64,000 bases of DNA from JABDIP01 sp965250245 (GCA_965250245.1 OZ252296.1:2294001-2358000), one strand, 5' to 3'. Positions 35,320 to 43,913 are shown, numbered from the stretch's first letter. Notes: a model not told the origin generated them from the sequence alone. Numbers and translations: made by a program.

Positions 35320-35586
35320 TAGTACCCACTATCATGAATAGATGACACGTATGATCGCGTCCCGCGTCCGCCGGGCAGGAAGCGTCGCGCGGGCGATGCT
35401 GCGCATCGGCAAGCAGCGCTGACGCCCTCCGGCGGGCGCGGGACGCGACCCTGCGGGCGGCATTGCATCCCCTTCGGGCGGCGTCGCGCGGCCCTTGCGA
35501 TGCGCTGCATCGCGGCGGACCACGCTCCTGGCCGAAGGGGATGCAAGGCCGTCATACGTGTCATCTATTCATGATAGTGGGTACTA
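35320..35586. mobile_element. MITE with 35-bp terminal inverted repeats
   Basis: A 267-bp palindromic element. Its ends (35320-35354 and 35552-35586) are perfect inverted repeats of 35 bp starting TAGTACCCACTATCATGA; the outer TA pair on each side fits a TA target-site duplication of the IS630/Tc1-mariner kind. Inside are two further perfect stems: 35356-35366 with 35437-35447 (11 bp, CGCGTCCCGCG) and 35464-35477 with 35532-35545 (14 bp, TGCATCCCCTTCGG). There is no transposase frame. The right end supplies the stop codon (35584-35586) of the permease gene. Confidence 0.78.
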
Positions 35587-36390
35587 AACCCGCCAGCGCA
35601 GCAGCCGGCGCTCGACCAGCCCCACCAGGTAGCTGACGCCGACGCCCAGCAGCGACAGGATGACGACGCCGGCGAACAGGCGTTCCAGATCATACAGCGA
35701 GCCGGCCTCCAGGATGTAGGCGCCGACGCCGAATTCCGCACCCAGCATCTCCGCCGCGACGAGCAGGATGATGGCGATCGCCAGGCTGATGCGCAGGCCG
35801 GAGAGGATGCCCGGCATCGCCCCGGGCAGCACGATCTTGCGCACGATCGAGGCCCAGGAGAGCCCGAAGCTCTGGCCCATGCGGATCAGTGTCCGGTCCA
35901 CATTGTCGACGGCGCCATAGGTGGCGACCACGGTCGGCGTGAAGGTGCCGAAGGCGATCAGGGCGTATTTCGACCCCTCGTCGATGCCGAACCAGATCAC
36001 GAACAGCGGCAGCAGGGCGATCTTCGGTATCGGGAAGATCGCCGCCACCAAGGGCACCAGCCCGGCCCGGACATGGGAAAACAGCCCGATCAGGAGGCCG
36101 ACGCCGATGCCGGCGCTGGCGCCGATGATCGCCCCGACCACCAGCCGGGTCAGCGACGGCACCAGGTGCTTCCACAACAGGCCCGAGCGGTAGAGGTCGC
36201 CGAACGCCGCCAGCACGTCGGAGGGGACGGGCAGGGTGAGGGCGGAGATGAACCCGGTCCGGGTGCCGATCTCGGCCACCGCGATCAGCACCACGAAGAC
36301 CAGGGCGCCGATCAGCCGCACCCGGCGCGGCGCGAAGCCGCCCCCGCGGAACGGGACGGTGCGACCCTCGGGCTTGCCCCCATCAGGCAT
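35584..36390 (-). CDS. ABC transporter permease (SsuC/TauC/NrtB type)
   Basis: A 268-residue inner-membrane permease, subunit of a nitrate/sulfonate/taurine-type importer with the ATPase and binding protein upstream. The EAA motif reads IRKIVLPGAMPGILSGLRISLAIA (in pieces), where the ATPase docks. It ends ERRLLRWRV just before the stop; relatives usually continue only a few residues more, so little is lost. That stop (TAG, 35584-35586) lies in the MITE end, so the original terminus was probably changed by the insertion. Starts eight bases before the ATPase end; the two overlap. Confidence 0.87.
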   Translation of the reverse strand: MPDGGKPEGRTVPFRGGGFAPRRVRLIGALVFVVLIAVAEIGTRTGFISALTLPVPSDVLAAFGDLYRSGLLWKHLVPSLTRLVVGAIIGASAGIGVGLLIGLFSHVRAGLVPLVAAIFPIPKIALLPLFVIWFGIDEGSKYALIAFGTFTPTVVATYGAVDNVDRTLIRMGQSFGLSWASIVRKIVLPGAMPGILSGLRISLAIAIILLVAAEMLGAEFGVGAYILEAGSLYDLERLFAGVVILSLLGVGVSYLVGLVERRLLRWRV

Positions 36391-37150
36391 CCAGCAGCTC
36401 CGAATCCGCCGCTCGGGCCTCGTCGCGCATCAGTGTCCAGAGGTGTTTCTGATGCGCCTCAAGCTCCGGGTCGCCCAGGCCGCGATCGGCCAAGGGGCGG
36501 TCGATCTCCACCACCTCGCGCACGGTGCCCGGCCGCCGCGACAGCACCACGATGGCGTGGCCCAGCCGTACCGCCTCGGCCAGGTTGTGGGTGACGTAGA
36601 CGGCCGTGAACGGGGTGCGCGTCCACAAGGCCACCAGGTCGTCCATCAGCAGCTCGCGGGTCTGGCTGTCCAGCGCCGAGAGCGGCTCGTCCATCAGCAT
36701 GACCGCCGGGCTGACCGCCAGCGCCCGGGCGATCGCGACCCGCTGCTTCATGCCGCCGGAGAGCTGCTTGGGCAGGGCGGTGCGGAAATCCGAGAGCTTG
36801 GTGCGCGCCAATACGTCGTCGATGATCGCGTCGGCGCGCCCCGGCGGCAGGGCGTGGTCTTCCAACACCAGGCTGACATTGCGCTCCACCGTGCGCCAGG
36901 GCAGCAGCGCGAAGTCCTGGAAGATATAGGTGAGGGGGTTGAGGCTGTCCGCCGGCGGCTCGCCGATCTGCACGACCCGCCCGTCCGTCGGCTGCTCCAG
37001 CCCGCCGATCAGCCGCAGCAGAGTGGACTTGCCGCATCCCGACGGCCCGACGATGCACACGATCCGGCCGGCCGGGATATCGAGCGCGATGTTCCGCAGC
37101 ACCGCGACCTCGCCGTAGCGGTGGGAGACGGAGTCGAGTCTCAGGTCCAT
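36383..37150 (-). CDS. ABC transporter ATP-binding protein (SsuB/TauB/NrtD type)
   Basis: A 255-residue ATPase. Walker A GPSGCGKSTLLRL near residue 38, Q-loop YIFQDFALLPWRTVE, signature LSGGMKQRVAIARAL, Walker B VMLMDEPLSALD and switch His in YVTHNLAEAV. Without a TOBE domain, as expected for the nitrate/sulfonate/taurine class. Overlaps the permease start by eight bases. The binding protein gene is 214 bases upstream on the same strand, with an intergenic inverted repeat between them. Confidence 0.9.
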   Translation of the reverse strand: MDLRLDSVSHRYGEVAVLRNIALDIPAGRIVCIVGPSGCGKSTLLRLIGGLEQPTDGRVVQIGEPPADSLNPLTYIFQDFALLPWRTVERNVSLVLEDHALPPGRADAIIDDVLARTKLSDFRTALPKQLSGGMKQRVAIARALAVSPAVMLMDEPLSALDSQTRELLMDDLVALWTRTPFTAVYVTHNLAEAVRLGHAIVVLSRRPGTVREVVEIDRPLADRGLGDPELEAHQKHLWTLMRDEARAADSELLDA

Positions 37151-37204
37151 GGGCGGGAGGACGCTGTCAACGCTGGTTCAGCTCCTTTTCATGACGGTCG
37201 GCGT

Positions 37205-37336
37205 CCGGACGCCCTCACTCGGCCTGCCTTCGGCAGCCCACCCTCTCCCAGGGGGAGAGGGTTTGGGACCGGCGCTGATACCCTCTCCCCCTGGGAGAGG
37301 GTGGCGAGCGAAAGCGAGCCGGGTGAGGGCGTCCGG
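37205..37336. repeat. Intergenic inverted repeat between ATPase and binding protein
   Basis: CCGGACGCCCTCAC (37205-37218) pairs with GTGAGGGCGTCCGG (37323-37336), and inside it ACCCTCTCCCAGGGGGAGAGG-type blocks pair again. A folded RNA here might separate expression of the binding protein from that of the ATPase. Confidence 0.78.
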
Positions 37337-37364
37337 GCACTGGCCTTGGGGACTCGCCGCGCAG

Positions 37365-38378
37365 TCAGATCGTCTCGACGTAGCTGGTGTCGACGAAGGT
37401 CTCCAGGGTGATGTCGGAGTCCACCAGACCTTCCGACTGGAACCAGGCAAGCTGGTCTGCGACCGAGGCGACGTTGAGCGCGGCGCCGGCATTGATGCGC
37501 ATGGCGCCGTTGATGATGCTCGGCGCGGCGCGCTCGCGGGGCCGGTCGGTGTAGACGTATTTGTGCACCAGATCGACCATCGCGTCGCGGCCGCCATCGC
37601 CCTCGGTCTTGTCCACCAGGGCGGCGTTGAAGTCGGACGCGCCCTGGGAGAAGGCGGCGATGAACGCCTCCGTGTCGGTACGGCGCTCGGACGCGTTCTC
37701 CGTCGAGGTGAAGACCGTCGTCACCTGGTAGTTCGGGATGTAGTCGGCCACGTCGCCGATAATGTGGACCTCGCCGGACCCGGCCAGCGGCTTGGCGATA
37801 TGCGGCACGATCGACCAGGCATCCACCTGGCCCGACTTGATCGCCCCGATGATCGCTCCGACCCGCTGCAGCGGCTTGAAGGAGAGCGAAACGCCCTCCG
37901 CCGCGGCGATCTTGGAGCCCATGTAGTGGAAGGACGATCCCGCCTGGGTCACCGCCCAGTCCTTGCCGTCCAGCCCGGCCGGGCTGGTCACGCCGGCCTC
38001 GTGGGCGGCGTTGGAGGCGAGGATCTTCTGGCCGTCGATGCCGGCCTCCTCCGACAGCGCGCCGCCGATCACCCGGATCGCGCCGCGCTGGGCCAGCGAG
38101 ATCAGGCCGCCGGAGATCGCCGTCACCGCATAGTCCACGTCGCCCGAGGCGATCGCCACGGCCATGGGCTGGGCCGCCTGGAAGAACTTGAATTCCACCT
38201 CCAGCCCGGCATCGGCGAAATAGCCGCGCTCCAGCGCCACGAAGCTGGCGGCATGGCTGGTGAAGCGCAGCGCGCCGACGGTGATCCTGGTATTGGCCCG
38301 CGCGCGGACCGGGAATGCGGCCGCGGCCGCCGTGCCGCCGATCACGCCCAGCGCCTGGCGGCGCGTGAGACTGTTCAT
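37365..38378 (-). CDS. ABC transporter substrate-binding protein (nitrate/sulfonate/taurine family)
   Basis: A 337-residue periplasmic binding protein with a Tat-type signal (TRRQALGVIGGTAAAAAFP split, cleaved near AHA/ARA|NT). The mature domain begins TRITVGALRFTSHAASFVALERGYFADAGLEVEF (pieces), the SsuA/NMT1-like signature, and later reads ASGDVDYAVTAISGG. ATG 38378 is preceded by GGGAGGA. First gene of the minus-strand importer operon (binding protein, ATPase, permease) and divergent from a MarR gene across 176 bases. Substrate could be nitrate, sulfonate, taurine or a pyrimidine; not decidable. Confidence 0.88.
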   Translation of the reverse strand: MNSLTRRQALGVIGGTAAAAAFPVRARANTRITVGALRFTSHAASFVALERGYFADAGLEVEFKFFQAAQPMAVAIASGDVDYAVTAISGGLISLAQRGAIRVIGGALSEEAGIDGQKILASNAAHEAGVTSPAGLDGKDWAVTQAGSSFHYMGSKIAAAEGVSLSFKPLQRVGAIIGAIKSGQVDAWSIVPHIAKPLAGSGEVHIIGDVADYIPNYQVTTVFTSTENASERRTDTEAFIAAFSQGASDFNAALVDKTEGDGGRDAMVDLVHKYVYTDRPRERAAPSIINGAMRINAGAALNVASVADQLAWFQSEGLVDSDITLETFVDTSYVETI

Positions 38379-38525
38379 GGTGTTCCTCCCTGTCGATGTT
38401 CTCCCGCCGCTGTCCCGCGGCCGTCTCCATCCCGATAGCCGGTCTCCCCGGCAAATGCAAACGAGGGGCGCGCGCCGCCGGCCATCGGCGATCCCTTGCA
38501 ATCCGCCGACGGGGCCTGTATTTTA

Positions 38526-38548
38526 ATTAGGAATCCTAATCATATAAT
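38526..38548. promoter_or_regulatory. MarR-type operator and -10 element in the divergent region
   Basis: The palindrome ATTAGGA-A-TCCTAAT (38526-38540) overlaps the promoter region between the binding protein and the MarR gene; TATAAT (38543-38548) is seven bases before the MarR start codon at 38555, so its transcript probably begins at or within a base of the ATG (leaderless). The site is therefore suited to autorepression and to control of the ABC operon. Confidence 0.62.
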
Positions 38549-38554
38549 GCGTCC

Positions 38555-39223
38555 ATGGCTAGGTCCGCATTCGACACCATCAGCGAACCGCTCGACCGCC
38601 GGGTCGGCGCGGCGCTCGGCAAGATCGGCACGGCGTTGCGCAGCCACGCCTGGAAGGGGGCGGAGGCACAGCGGCTGACCCCGACCCAGGGCGGCATCCT
38701 GGCACTGCTGCGGGCGACCGGCGGCCCGCGACGGCTGTCGGAGGTCGCCGACGGTCTCGGCATCACCCGGCCGACCGCCTGCGACGCCGTGGCAACCCTG
38801 GTGCGCAAGGGATTGTTGCTCAAGGAAAAGGACGCGACGGACGGTCGCGCCATTGCGCTCAGGTTGACCGTCGACGGCGTCTGGGAGGCCGACCGGATCG
38901 CCCACTGGCCCGACTTCCTTACCGATGCCGTCGCGATCCTGTCCCCGGCAGAGCAGGAGACCGTCTATCAGGCGCTGCTGAAGATGATCGGCGCCCTGCA
39001 GCAATCCGGCGACATGGCCCGCTCGCGCCTGTGCGCCTCCTGCCGGCATTTCCGGCCCGACGCTCATGAGGGGGCCGATGCGCCGCACCATTGCGACCAT
39101 TTCGCTCTGCCGCTCGGCGACCGTCACCTTCGGCTTGATTGCGCGGAGCACGTGGCGGCGGAGAGCGCTTCGGGCCCCGGCTCATTGACGTCGGCGGGGA
39201 TGGAGCCGCGCGACCGGGATTGA
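38555..39223 (+). CDS. MarR-family regulator with a Cys/His-rich C-terminal segment
   Basis: A 222-residue winged-helix regulator. The HTH core is LSEVADGLGITRPTACDAVATLVRKGLL (pieces: LSEVADGLGIT, AVATLVRKGLLLKEKD) with the wing DGRAIALRLTV. Ordinary MarR proteins end near residue 150; here about 70 residues follow with RLCASCRHFRPDA, HHCDHF and LDCAEH, six Cys/His positions arranged like a metal or redox site. The regulator might sense iron, zinc, copper or oxidants and control the neighbouring importer through the operator at 38526. ATG 38555 appears leaderless. Confidence 0.82.
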   Translation: MARSAFDTISEPLDRRVGAALGKIGTALRSHAWKGAEAQRLTPTQGGILALLRATGGPRRLSEVADGLGITRPTACDAVATLVRKGLLLKEKDATDGRAIALRLTVDGVWEADRIAHWPDFLTDAVAILSPAEQETVYQALLKMIGALQQSGDMARSRLCASCRHFRPDAHEGADAPHHCDHFALPLGDRHLRLDCAEHVAAESASGPGSLTSAGMEPRDRD

Positions 39224-39252
39224 TCGCGAATTGCCTTCCTCAGCAAGCAAAG

Positions 39253-39651
39253 TCACGAGGAGACAGGGTGTCCGTCGAACTGCTTTGCACTGTCACAGAT
39301 TTCATACCATGACGGTTTCTCGGCGACGAATTCGTGGAAGCTGTTCTTCAGGTCGAGCCCGCCATCGATGGCATTCGCCGCAATCGGAAAGCTGTCCGCG
39401 TCGGAGAGGATTTCGCCGAGCGATGTGCCGCAGGATTTGCAGAAGCAGCGGCCGTACTTGTACGGGGTCACCGGCTCGAACAGCGCGACGTGATCCCGCC
39501 CTTGAACCCATTTCAGGTCTTCCTTCCTGACGAAGACAAAGGTGCTCGCGCCGACCTTTCGGCATCTCGTGCAATGGCATGTCCCCATCATCGACGGTTC
39601 AGCCAACAGCTCGAATTTGATCGCTCCGCAGCAACAGCTTCCACGCATCAT
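39253..39651 (-). CDS. GFA-family protein
   Basis: A 132-residue protein of the GFA family (S-hydroxymethylglutathione-related, zinc fold). It begins MMRGSCCCGAIKFEL (Cys-rich entry), then CHCTRCRKVGASTFVFV, YKYGRCFCKSCGTSLGE: the Cys pattern CxCG ... CHCxxC ... CxxCG holds zinc. Start chosen at ATG 39651 with GGGAGAT upstream; an alternative is the second ATG. The family is linked with one-carbon and glutathione detoxification, but most members are uncharacterised. Single gene. Confidence 0.82.
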   Translation of the reverse strand: MMRGSCCCGAIKFELLAEPSMMGTCHCTRCRKVGASTFVFVRKEDLKWVQGRDHVALFEPVTPYKYGRCFCKSCGTSLGEILSDADSFPIAANAIDGGLDLKNSFHEFVAEKPSWYEICDSAKQFDGHPVSS

Positions 39652-39771
39652 CAAGCCAATCTCCCGGCGAACGATGGGAATCATCTAACGGAACAATAAG
39701 TGAACATCTGAGCGGACGCAATGTCACGCGCGGGTTCGAGGCGATCGTCCAGCCGGTTCGAGCGTACAGGC

Positions 39772-40557
39772 CTAGATCCAGCCGCCGTCGATCACGTAGC
39801 CCTGGCCGGTCATGGCGGACGCGTCGTCGCTGGCCAGGAACAGGGCGAGCCGGGCGACCTCGTCGGGCATCAAATGCCGCTTCAGGCTTTGCGCCTTCAT
39901 CACCTCCGCCTCGTAGTCCGGGGTCATCCACAGACGACGCTGCCGCTCGGTCAGGATGGCGCCGGGCAGAATGCAGTTGACCCGGATCTCGTCCGGCCCC
40001 CAGGCCCGGGCCAGCGACTTGGTCATCGACAGGATGGCGGCCTTTGCGGCGGCATAGGCGGTCAGCTCCGGAAAGCCGAGTTGCCAGGCGATCGAGCCCA
40101 TGTTGACGATGGCCCCGCCGCCGGCCGCCGCCATGGCAGGCGCCACCGCCTGGGCGGCGAAGAACTGATGGTCCAGATTGACCGCCATCCGGCCCGTCCA
40201 ATAGTCCGGCGTCACCTCGGCGACCGGGTGCCGGTCGTCGCTGGCGGCATTGCTGATCAGCGTCCGAACCGGCCCCAGATCGGCGGCGCAATCCGCGATG
40301 GCTGCCTGCAGTGCCGGGATGTCGGTGATGTCGCAGTGCCGGTACCAAGGGCGCGCGGGGCCCGACTCTGCGATGCTGTCGCATAGCGCCCCGGCGGCCT
40401 CGTCCGCCAGGTCTATGAATCCGACCTTCGCGCCCTGCGCCGCGAAATGCCCGACCAGGGACGCGCCGATGCCGCTGGCGCCGCCGGAGATGAAGACGGT
40501 GCGGTCCTTCAGGCTGGGGTAGCGCGCGAAGTCGGTCATCTTCGGCTCATCGGCCAC
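39772..40557 (-). CDS. SDR-family oxidoreductase, close to D-xylose 1-dehydrogenase (XylB)
   Basis: A 261-residue NAD(P)-dependent short-chain dehydrogenase. Cofactor motif ISGGASGIGASLVG (TGxxxGIG form) near residue 25, catalytic Ser in VNMGSIAWQLGF, Tyr and Lys in LTAYAAAKAAIL. The opening FARYPSLKDRTVFISGG and the end SLKRHLMPDEVARLALFLASDDASAMTGQGYVIDGGWI (pieces) strongly resemble Caulobacter XylB, which oxidises D-xylose to xylonolactone; galactose and arabinose dehydrogenases are near relatives. It overlaps the DUF1801 gene end by 11 bases if it starts at 40557, or begins cleanly at 40539 (MTDFARYP). Confidence 0.86.
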   Translation of the reverse strand: MADEPKMTDFARYPSLKDRTVFISGGASGIGASLVGHFAAQGAKVGFIDLADEAAGALCDSIAESGPARPWYRHCDITDIPALQAAIADCAADLGPVRTLISNAASDDRHPVAEVTPDYWTGRMAVNLDHQFFAAQAVAPAMAAAGGGAIVNMGSIAWQLGFPELTAYAAAKAAILSMTKSLARAWGPDEIRVNCILPGAILTERQRRLWMTPDYEAEVMKAQSLKRHLMPDEVARLALFLASDDASAMTGQGYVIDGGWI

Positions 40558-40984
40558 TGCGGGCCTTCCTGGCGTGATAGGTGAGGGCGAGTGCGATGCA
40601 GTGCCTGAGGGCGTCCTCGGGCACCGGGTCGTCCTGATCGAACAGCACCGCGCGGTTGCCCTCGCAGGTCAGCGCCTCCGGGTACATCTCGCGAAACGTC
40701 GAGACCAGGTTGGTCTGGCAGTGCACGTAGAGCGCATAGCGCCCGGGCTCGGCCTTGACGGCATCGATGCGGACCGTCGTACCGCTCTTCGTGGCGGCCG
40801 GCAGATAGCTCGGCTGGCCCCATTTCAGGGTTTCCTGGAGCGGGCCGACGCCCTCGGTCGCCGCCGCGGTCTCGAAGATCAGCGATCGCAGCCGGAGCAT
40901 CCGGTCGCGCAGGGGCGGCGGGTAGGCGGCGAAGACATTCGCCACCTCCGGCGCCGCGAAGCCGGGTGCTGTCCCGGCCGTCAT
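40547..40984 (-). CDS. DUF1801-type protein
   Basis: A 145-residue protein of the DUF1801 type. The conserved elements LQETLKWGQPSYL and VHCQTNLVSTFREMYP (family pattern WG.P.Y and a later strand) are visible. Starts at ATG 40984, overlapping the preceding methyltransferase stop (ATGA). The family fold resembles small iron-sulphur-free regulators; no function established. Part of a minus-strand run methyltransferase - DUF1801 - SDR. Confidence 0.75.
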   Translation of the reverse strand: MTAGTAPGFAAPEVANVFAAYPPPLRDRMLRLRSLIFETAAATEGVGPLQETLKWGQPSYLPAATKSGTTVRIDAVKAEPGRYALYVHCQTNLVSTFREMYPEALTCEGNRAVLFDQDDPVPEDALRHCIALALTYHARKARSGR

Positions 40985-41799
40985 GACTCGCTCGGGCGCC
41001 GGGCCCGGATCATCAGCACGATCGGCGCGTGCCGGCGGAAGCGCCAGAGCCAGGGGTTCTCCGTCGCGGCCTGCTCGCTGGGGCGCGGCTCGCAGGCCCG
41101 TTCGAGGACCAGGCCGGACTCGCCGATGGCGTTCAGATAGTCCTCCAGCCGGTGTGCAAAGCGCGGCACACGGAACAGGTCCGGCGCGGCGGATCGGTCG
41201 CGGCCGGATTTGGAGAACCGCCAATGCTCGTCCTCCAGGGCCTCGGCGAAGTAGTCGCCGACCTCCAGATGGGTCTCCTCGCCGTACTCCCTGGTCGGCC
41301 AGCGGCTGAGGCCCATGAAGAAACAGGGGTGCAGCACGCTGAAGGCCAGCCAGCCGCCGGGGCGCAGCACCCGGTGCGCGGCGCGGAAGGCGTCGCCGAG
41401 CCGCGGGCCGTCCATCAGCGCCATGGTCGACACGCAGGCGTCGAACGACCGGTCGGCATAGGCGGTTAGGTCCGCATAGGAGCCCGTCTCGTAGCCGATG
41501 CCCAGCGGATCGGCGGCCTCGGCTGCGCGGGCCAGCGCGATCATCTCGCCGGACAGATCGACACCGGACATGGCGGCGCCGTCGCCGGCGAGCCGGCGGG
41601 TGTTCTCGCCCTCGCCGCAGCCCAGATCGAGAATCTCCAGTCCCGCGACCGGCGGCAGGAAGGCCCGGAAGGCCGGCCAGGTATAGATCTCCCGATAGCG
41701 GTCATGGCCGCCGCGCACGTCATCCGACCAGGCCCGGGCGTTGCCGTCCCAGGCCTTGGCGACATGCGCCTCGTCATCGGACATACCGGTCATCTGCAT
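40981..41799 (-). CDS. Class I SAM-dependent methyltransferase
   Basis: A 272-residue Rossmann-fold methyltransferase. Motif I ILDLGCGEGENTRRLAGDG near residue 58 binds SAM; motif II VDLSGEMIALARAAE; motif IV DACVSTMALMDG; motif VI HRVLRPGGWLAFSVLHP. Domain order and length fit the ubiquinone/menaquinone-like (Methyltransf_11) group. ATG 41799 lacks a strong site; ATG 41784 (MSDDEAHV) is a reasonable alternative. First gene of the three-gene run with DUF1801 and SDR. Substrate unknown. Confidence 0.84.
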   Translation of the reverse strand: MQMTGMSDDEAHVAKAWDGNARAWSDDVRGGHDRYREIYTWPAFRAFLPPVAGLEILDLGCGEGENTRRLAGDGAAMSGVDLSGEMIALARAAEAADPLGIGYETGSYADLTAYADRSFDACVSTMALMDGPRLGDAFRAAHRVLRPGGWLAFSVLHPCFFMGLSRWPTREYGEETHLEVGDYFAEALEDEHWRFSKSGRDRSAAPDLFRVPRFAHRLEDYLNAIGESGLVLERACEPRPSEQAATENPWLWRFRRHAPIVLMIRARRPSES

Positions 41800-41836
41800 G
41801 GATCCCGATGTTGCGGGCGGGGGTGGGGCGAGGCGT

Positions 41837-42262
41837 TCAGGGCTGGGTTTGGTACGCCTTCAGGCTCGGGTCGATCAAGTCCCAGCGGACGGCGCTGCGC
41901 GTGAAATAGACCGTGTCCGGCGTCAGCGCGCCGGGATCGTCGAAGGCGGCCAGGTTGAGCGCGATCTCCTTCGGATAGGTAGAGTTCGACGTGCTGACCT
42001 TGGTGCCGCAATGGCCGCAGAACGACCGCAGGATCTGGTTTCCGCTGTCGGATTGCTGTCGATAGCCGCTGAGCGGTCCCTCGATCACCACATTCGCCGT
42101 CCGGAAGCCGGCATCGGTGCTGTGGCCGGTTCCGCTGGTCTTGCGGCAGTCGACGCATTGGCAATGGGCGACGAAGAGCACCGGGCCGGTCGCCCGGAAC
42201 CGGACCGCGCCGCAGAGGCAGGATCCGGTGAGGGTTTCGGCCTGGGTATCGGATTGATCCAC
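41837..42262 (-). CDS. GFA-family protein (second copy)
   Basis: A 141-residue zinc-fold protein like that at 39253: GSCLCGAVRFRATG, then HCQCVDCRKTSGTG and FCGHCGTKVSTSN, the expected Cys/His pattern. It is about 40% like the other copy by eye, so they are different members. Divergent from the GST gene (69 bases). Confidence 0.84.
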   Translation of the reverse strand: MDQSDTQAETLTGSCLCGAVRFRATGPVLFVAHCQCVDCRKTSGTGHSTDAGFRTANVVIEGPLSGYRQQSDSGNQILRSFCGHCGTKVSTSNSTYPKEIALNLAAFDDPGALTPDTVYFTRSAVRWDLIDPSLKAYQTQP

Positions 42263-42331
42263 CGGGTCCTCCGAACTGGTCTAGGGTTGCCCGCGACCAT
42301 AGCAGCGCCGACCACCGGACCCGAGGCCCCC

Positions 42332-42991
42332 ATGAGCACCACTCCGACCGCGACCCTGTGGGGCCGCATCTCCTCCTGCAATGTCCAGAAGGCGGCCTGG
42401 GCGCTGGAGGAGGCGGGGATCGCCTATGAGCGGGTCGATGCCGGCGGCGATTGGGGCGGGCTCGACGATCCCGCCTATCGCGCCCTCAATCCCCATGGCC
42501 GGATCCCGACCCTGGTCGACGGCGAGACGGTGGTGTGGGAGAGCGACGCCATCGTGCGCTATGTGGCGGCGCGGTACGGTGCCGGCTCGCTCTGGCCCGA
42601 GACGCCGGAGGCCCGCGCCGTCGCCGACCAGTGGATGGCCTGGACCGCGGCCGACCTCTATCCGGACTGGATCGCGCTGTTCTGGCGGCTGGTGCGCACG
42701 CCACCGGAAAAGCAGGAGCCGGATGTCATCACCCGGCACCTGAAGGCGACCGCCGACGGGTTCATTGTCCTCGATCGGCATCTCAAGAACAGCCTCTATA
42801 TGGCTGGAAAGACGTTCACGATGGCCGATATCCCGGCCGGCATGATGCTCCATCGCTGGTTCGAGATGGAGATCGAGCGGCCACCGACGCCACATGTCGA
42901 GGCCTGGTACGCGCGGTTGTGCGATCGCCCGGGCTACCGCAAGGCGATCTGCATCCCGTTCGACGACCTGAAGGGCAAGGAGAGCTTCTGA
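42332..42991 (+). CDS. Glutathione S-transferase
   Basis: A 219-residue cytoplasmic GST. The thioredoxin-like domain carries the GSH site: SSCNVQKAAWALEEAG (Ser/Cys near residue 14), ALNPHGRIPTLVDGE and VVWESDAIVRYVAARYG. The all-helical C-terminal domain follows (DRHLKNSLYMAGKTFTMADIPAGMMLHR in pieces, with the N-capping box TMADI). Length is typical. Its GSH residue looks Ser/Cys-type rather than Tyr. Followed eight bases later by a convergent gene. Confidence 0.87.
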   Translation: MSTTPTATLWGRISSCNVQKAAWALEEAGIAYERVDAGGDWGGLDDPAYRALNPHGRIPTLVDGETVVWESDAIVRYVAARYGAGSLWPETPEARAVADQWMAWTAADLYPDWIALFWRLVRTPPEKQEPDVITRHLKATADGFIVLDRHLKNSLYMAGKTFTMADIPAGMMLHRWFEMEIERPPTPHVEAWYARLCDRPGYRKAICIPFDDLKGKESF

Positions 42992-42998
42992 CGAGGCC

Positions 42999-43781
42999 CT
43001 ACAGCATCCGGCGCAGGCGCTCGCCGATCAGGCAGTCGGTGGCGGCCTCACCCTGCGTGTTGATCAGCCCGCCGGCCGGCGGGCGGGCTGCGATCTCGAG
43101 CACCAGCTTGCGGCGGATCGATTGGCCGAGCTGACGGTCGTCGAACACCGGCAGCACGAACGCCCCCGGCCCGCCGATCACGCAATCCCGGTAGTAGAGG
43201 TCGACCGCCTCATAGCTGCGCGATGGCCGCAGCATCAGCGGCAGGCCGTTGATCGTGACGCCCTGGGCGATTCCGGCGTCGCGGGCCGCCGCCACGGGGC
43301 CGCCGCGGTTGTTCGGGCCGTCGCCGGACAGGTCGATCACCTGCCGGGTCGCTTCGAAACCGCTTTCGGGGAACAGCGCCACGCTGTAGGCGATCGCGGC
43401 GGAAATCGAGGTGCCGGTGCCGCGGGCGAACAGGATCGGCCGGTCGGCCAGCGCGTCGGCGAAGGCTCCGGCCGCCTCCGGGCCGTCGACCAGCCGCCAG
43501 GGAACGACGACCCGCTGCTCGGCGGGGCCGGCCCATTCCACATAGGTCAGCGCGATCCGGCGCAGCGGACCGGAGCCGATGGCGGCCCAGATATCGGGAT
43601 GGCGCAGCGCCTCCACATACCCGGCCCGCTGCAGCGCGGTCTCGGACCGGTCGACGGAGTTGGAGACGTCGACCGCCAGCACCAACGCCAGATCGACCGC
43701 CACCCGCGACTGCCCGGCGGCGGGCAATGTCGCGACCGCCATCGCGGCCGCCAGAAACATGCGTGCGAACCAGTTCGTCAT
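42999..43781 (-). CDS. DUF1194/von Willebrand factor A-type exported protein
   Basis: A 260-residue exported protein: signal peptide 1-22 (ARMFLAAAMAVATLPAAG), then a vWA-like domain with the metal site DVSNSVD (DxSxS, residues about 38-44) and later GPNNRGGP (Asn) and FARGTGTSIS. DUF1194 proteins of this design are common in Rhodospirillales and may bind partners at the envelope through a metal. The longer frame to 45218 belongs to antisense sequence. Convergent with the GST gene. Confidence 0.84.
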   Translation of the reverse strand: MTNWFARMFLAAAMAVATLPAAGQSRVAVDLALVLAVDVSNSVDRSETALQRAGYVEALRHPDIWAAIGSGPLRRIALTYVEWAGPAEQRVVVPWRLVDGPEAAGAFADALADRPILFARGTGTSISAAIAYSVALFPESGFEATRQVIDLSGDGPNNRGGPVAAARDAGIAQGVTINGLPLMLRPSRSYEAVDLYYRDCVIGGPGAFVLPVFDDRQLGQSIRRKLVLEIAARPPAGGLINTQGEAATDCLIGERLRRML

Positions 43782-43913
43782 CTCGATCCGTCCGGCTGCC
43801 AGCTTAGTCGCCGCCCGGCACTCCGGCCAGCGGTGCCGGCCTTGCCCTGTCTCCGGCGTCTGCCAGAATGCACCCCAGGGCCCGGACGGGCCGAAGCCGG
43901 ATGGGGAGGAGAC

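Noticed and set aside
35320..35586. Complete insertion sequence
   Set aside because: No frame of transposase size or motif; only ends and internal palindromes are present, hence MITE.
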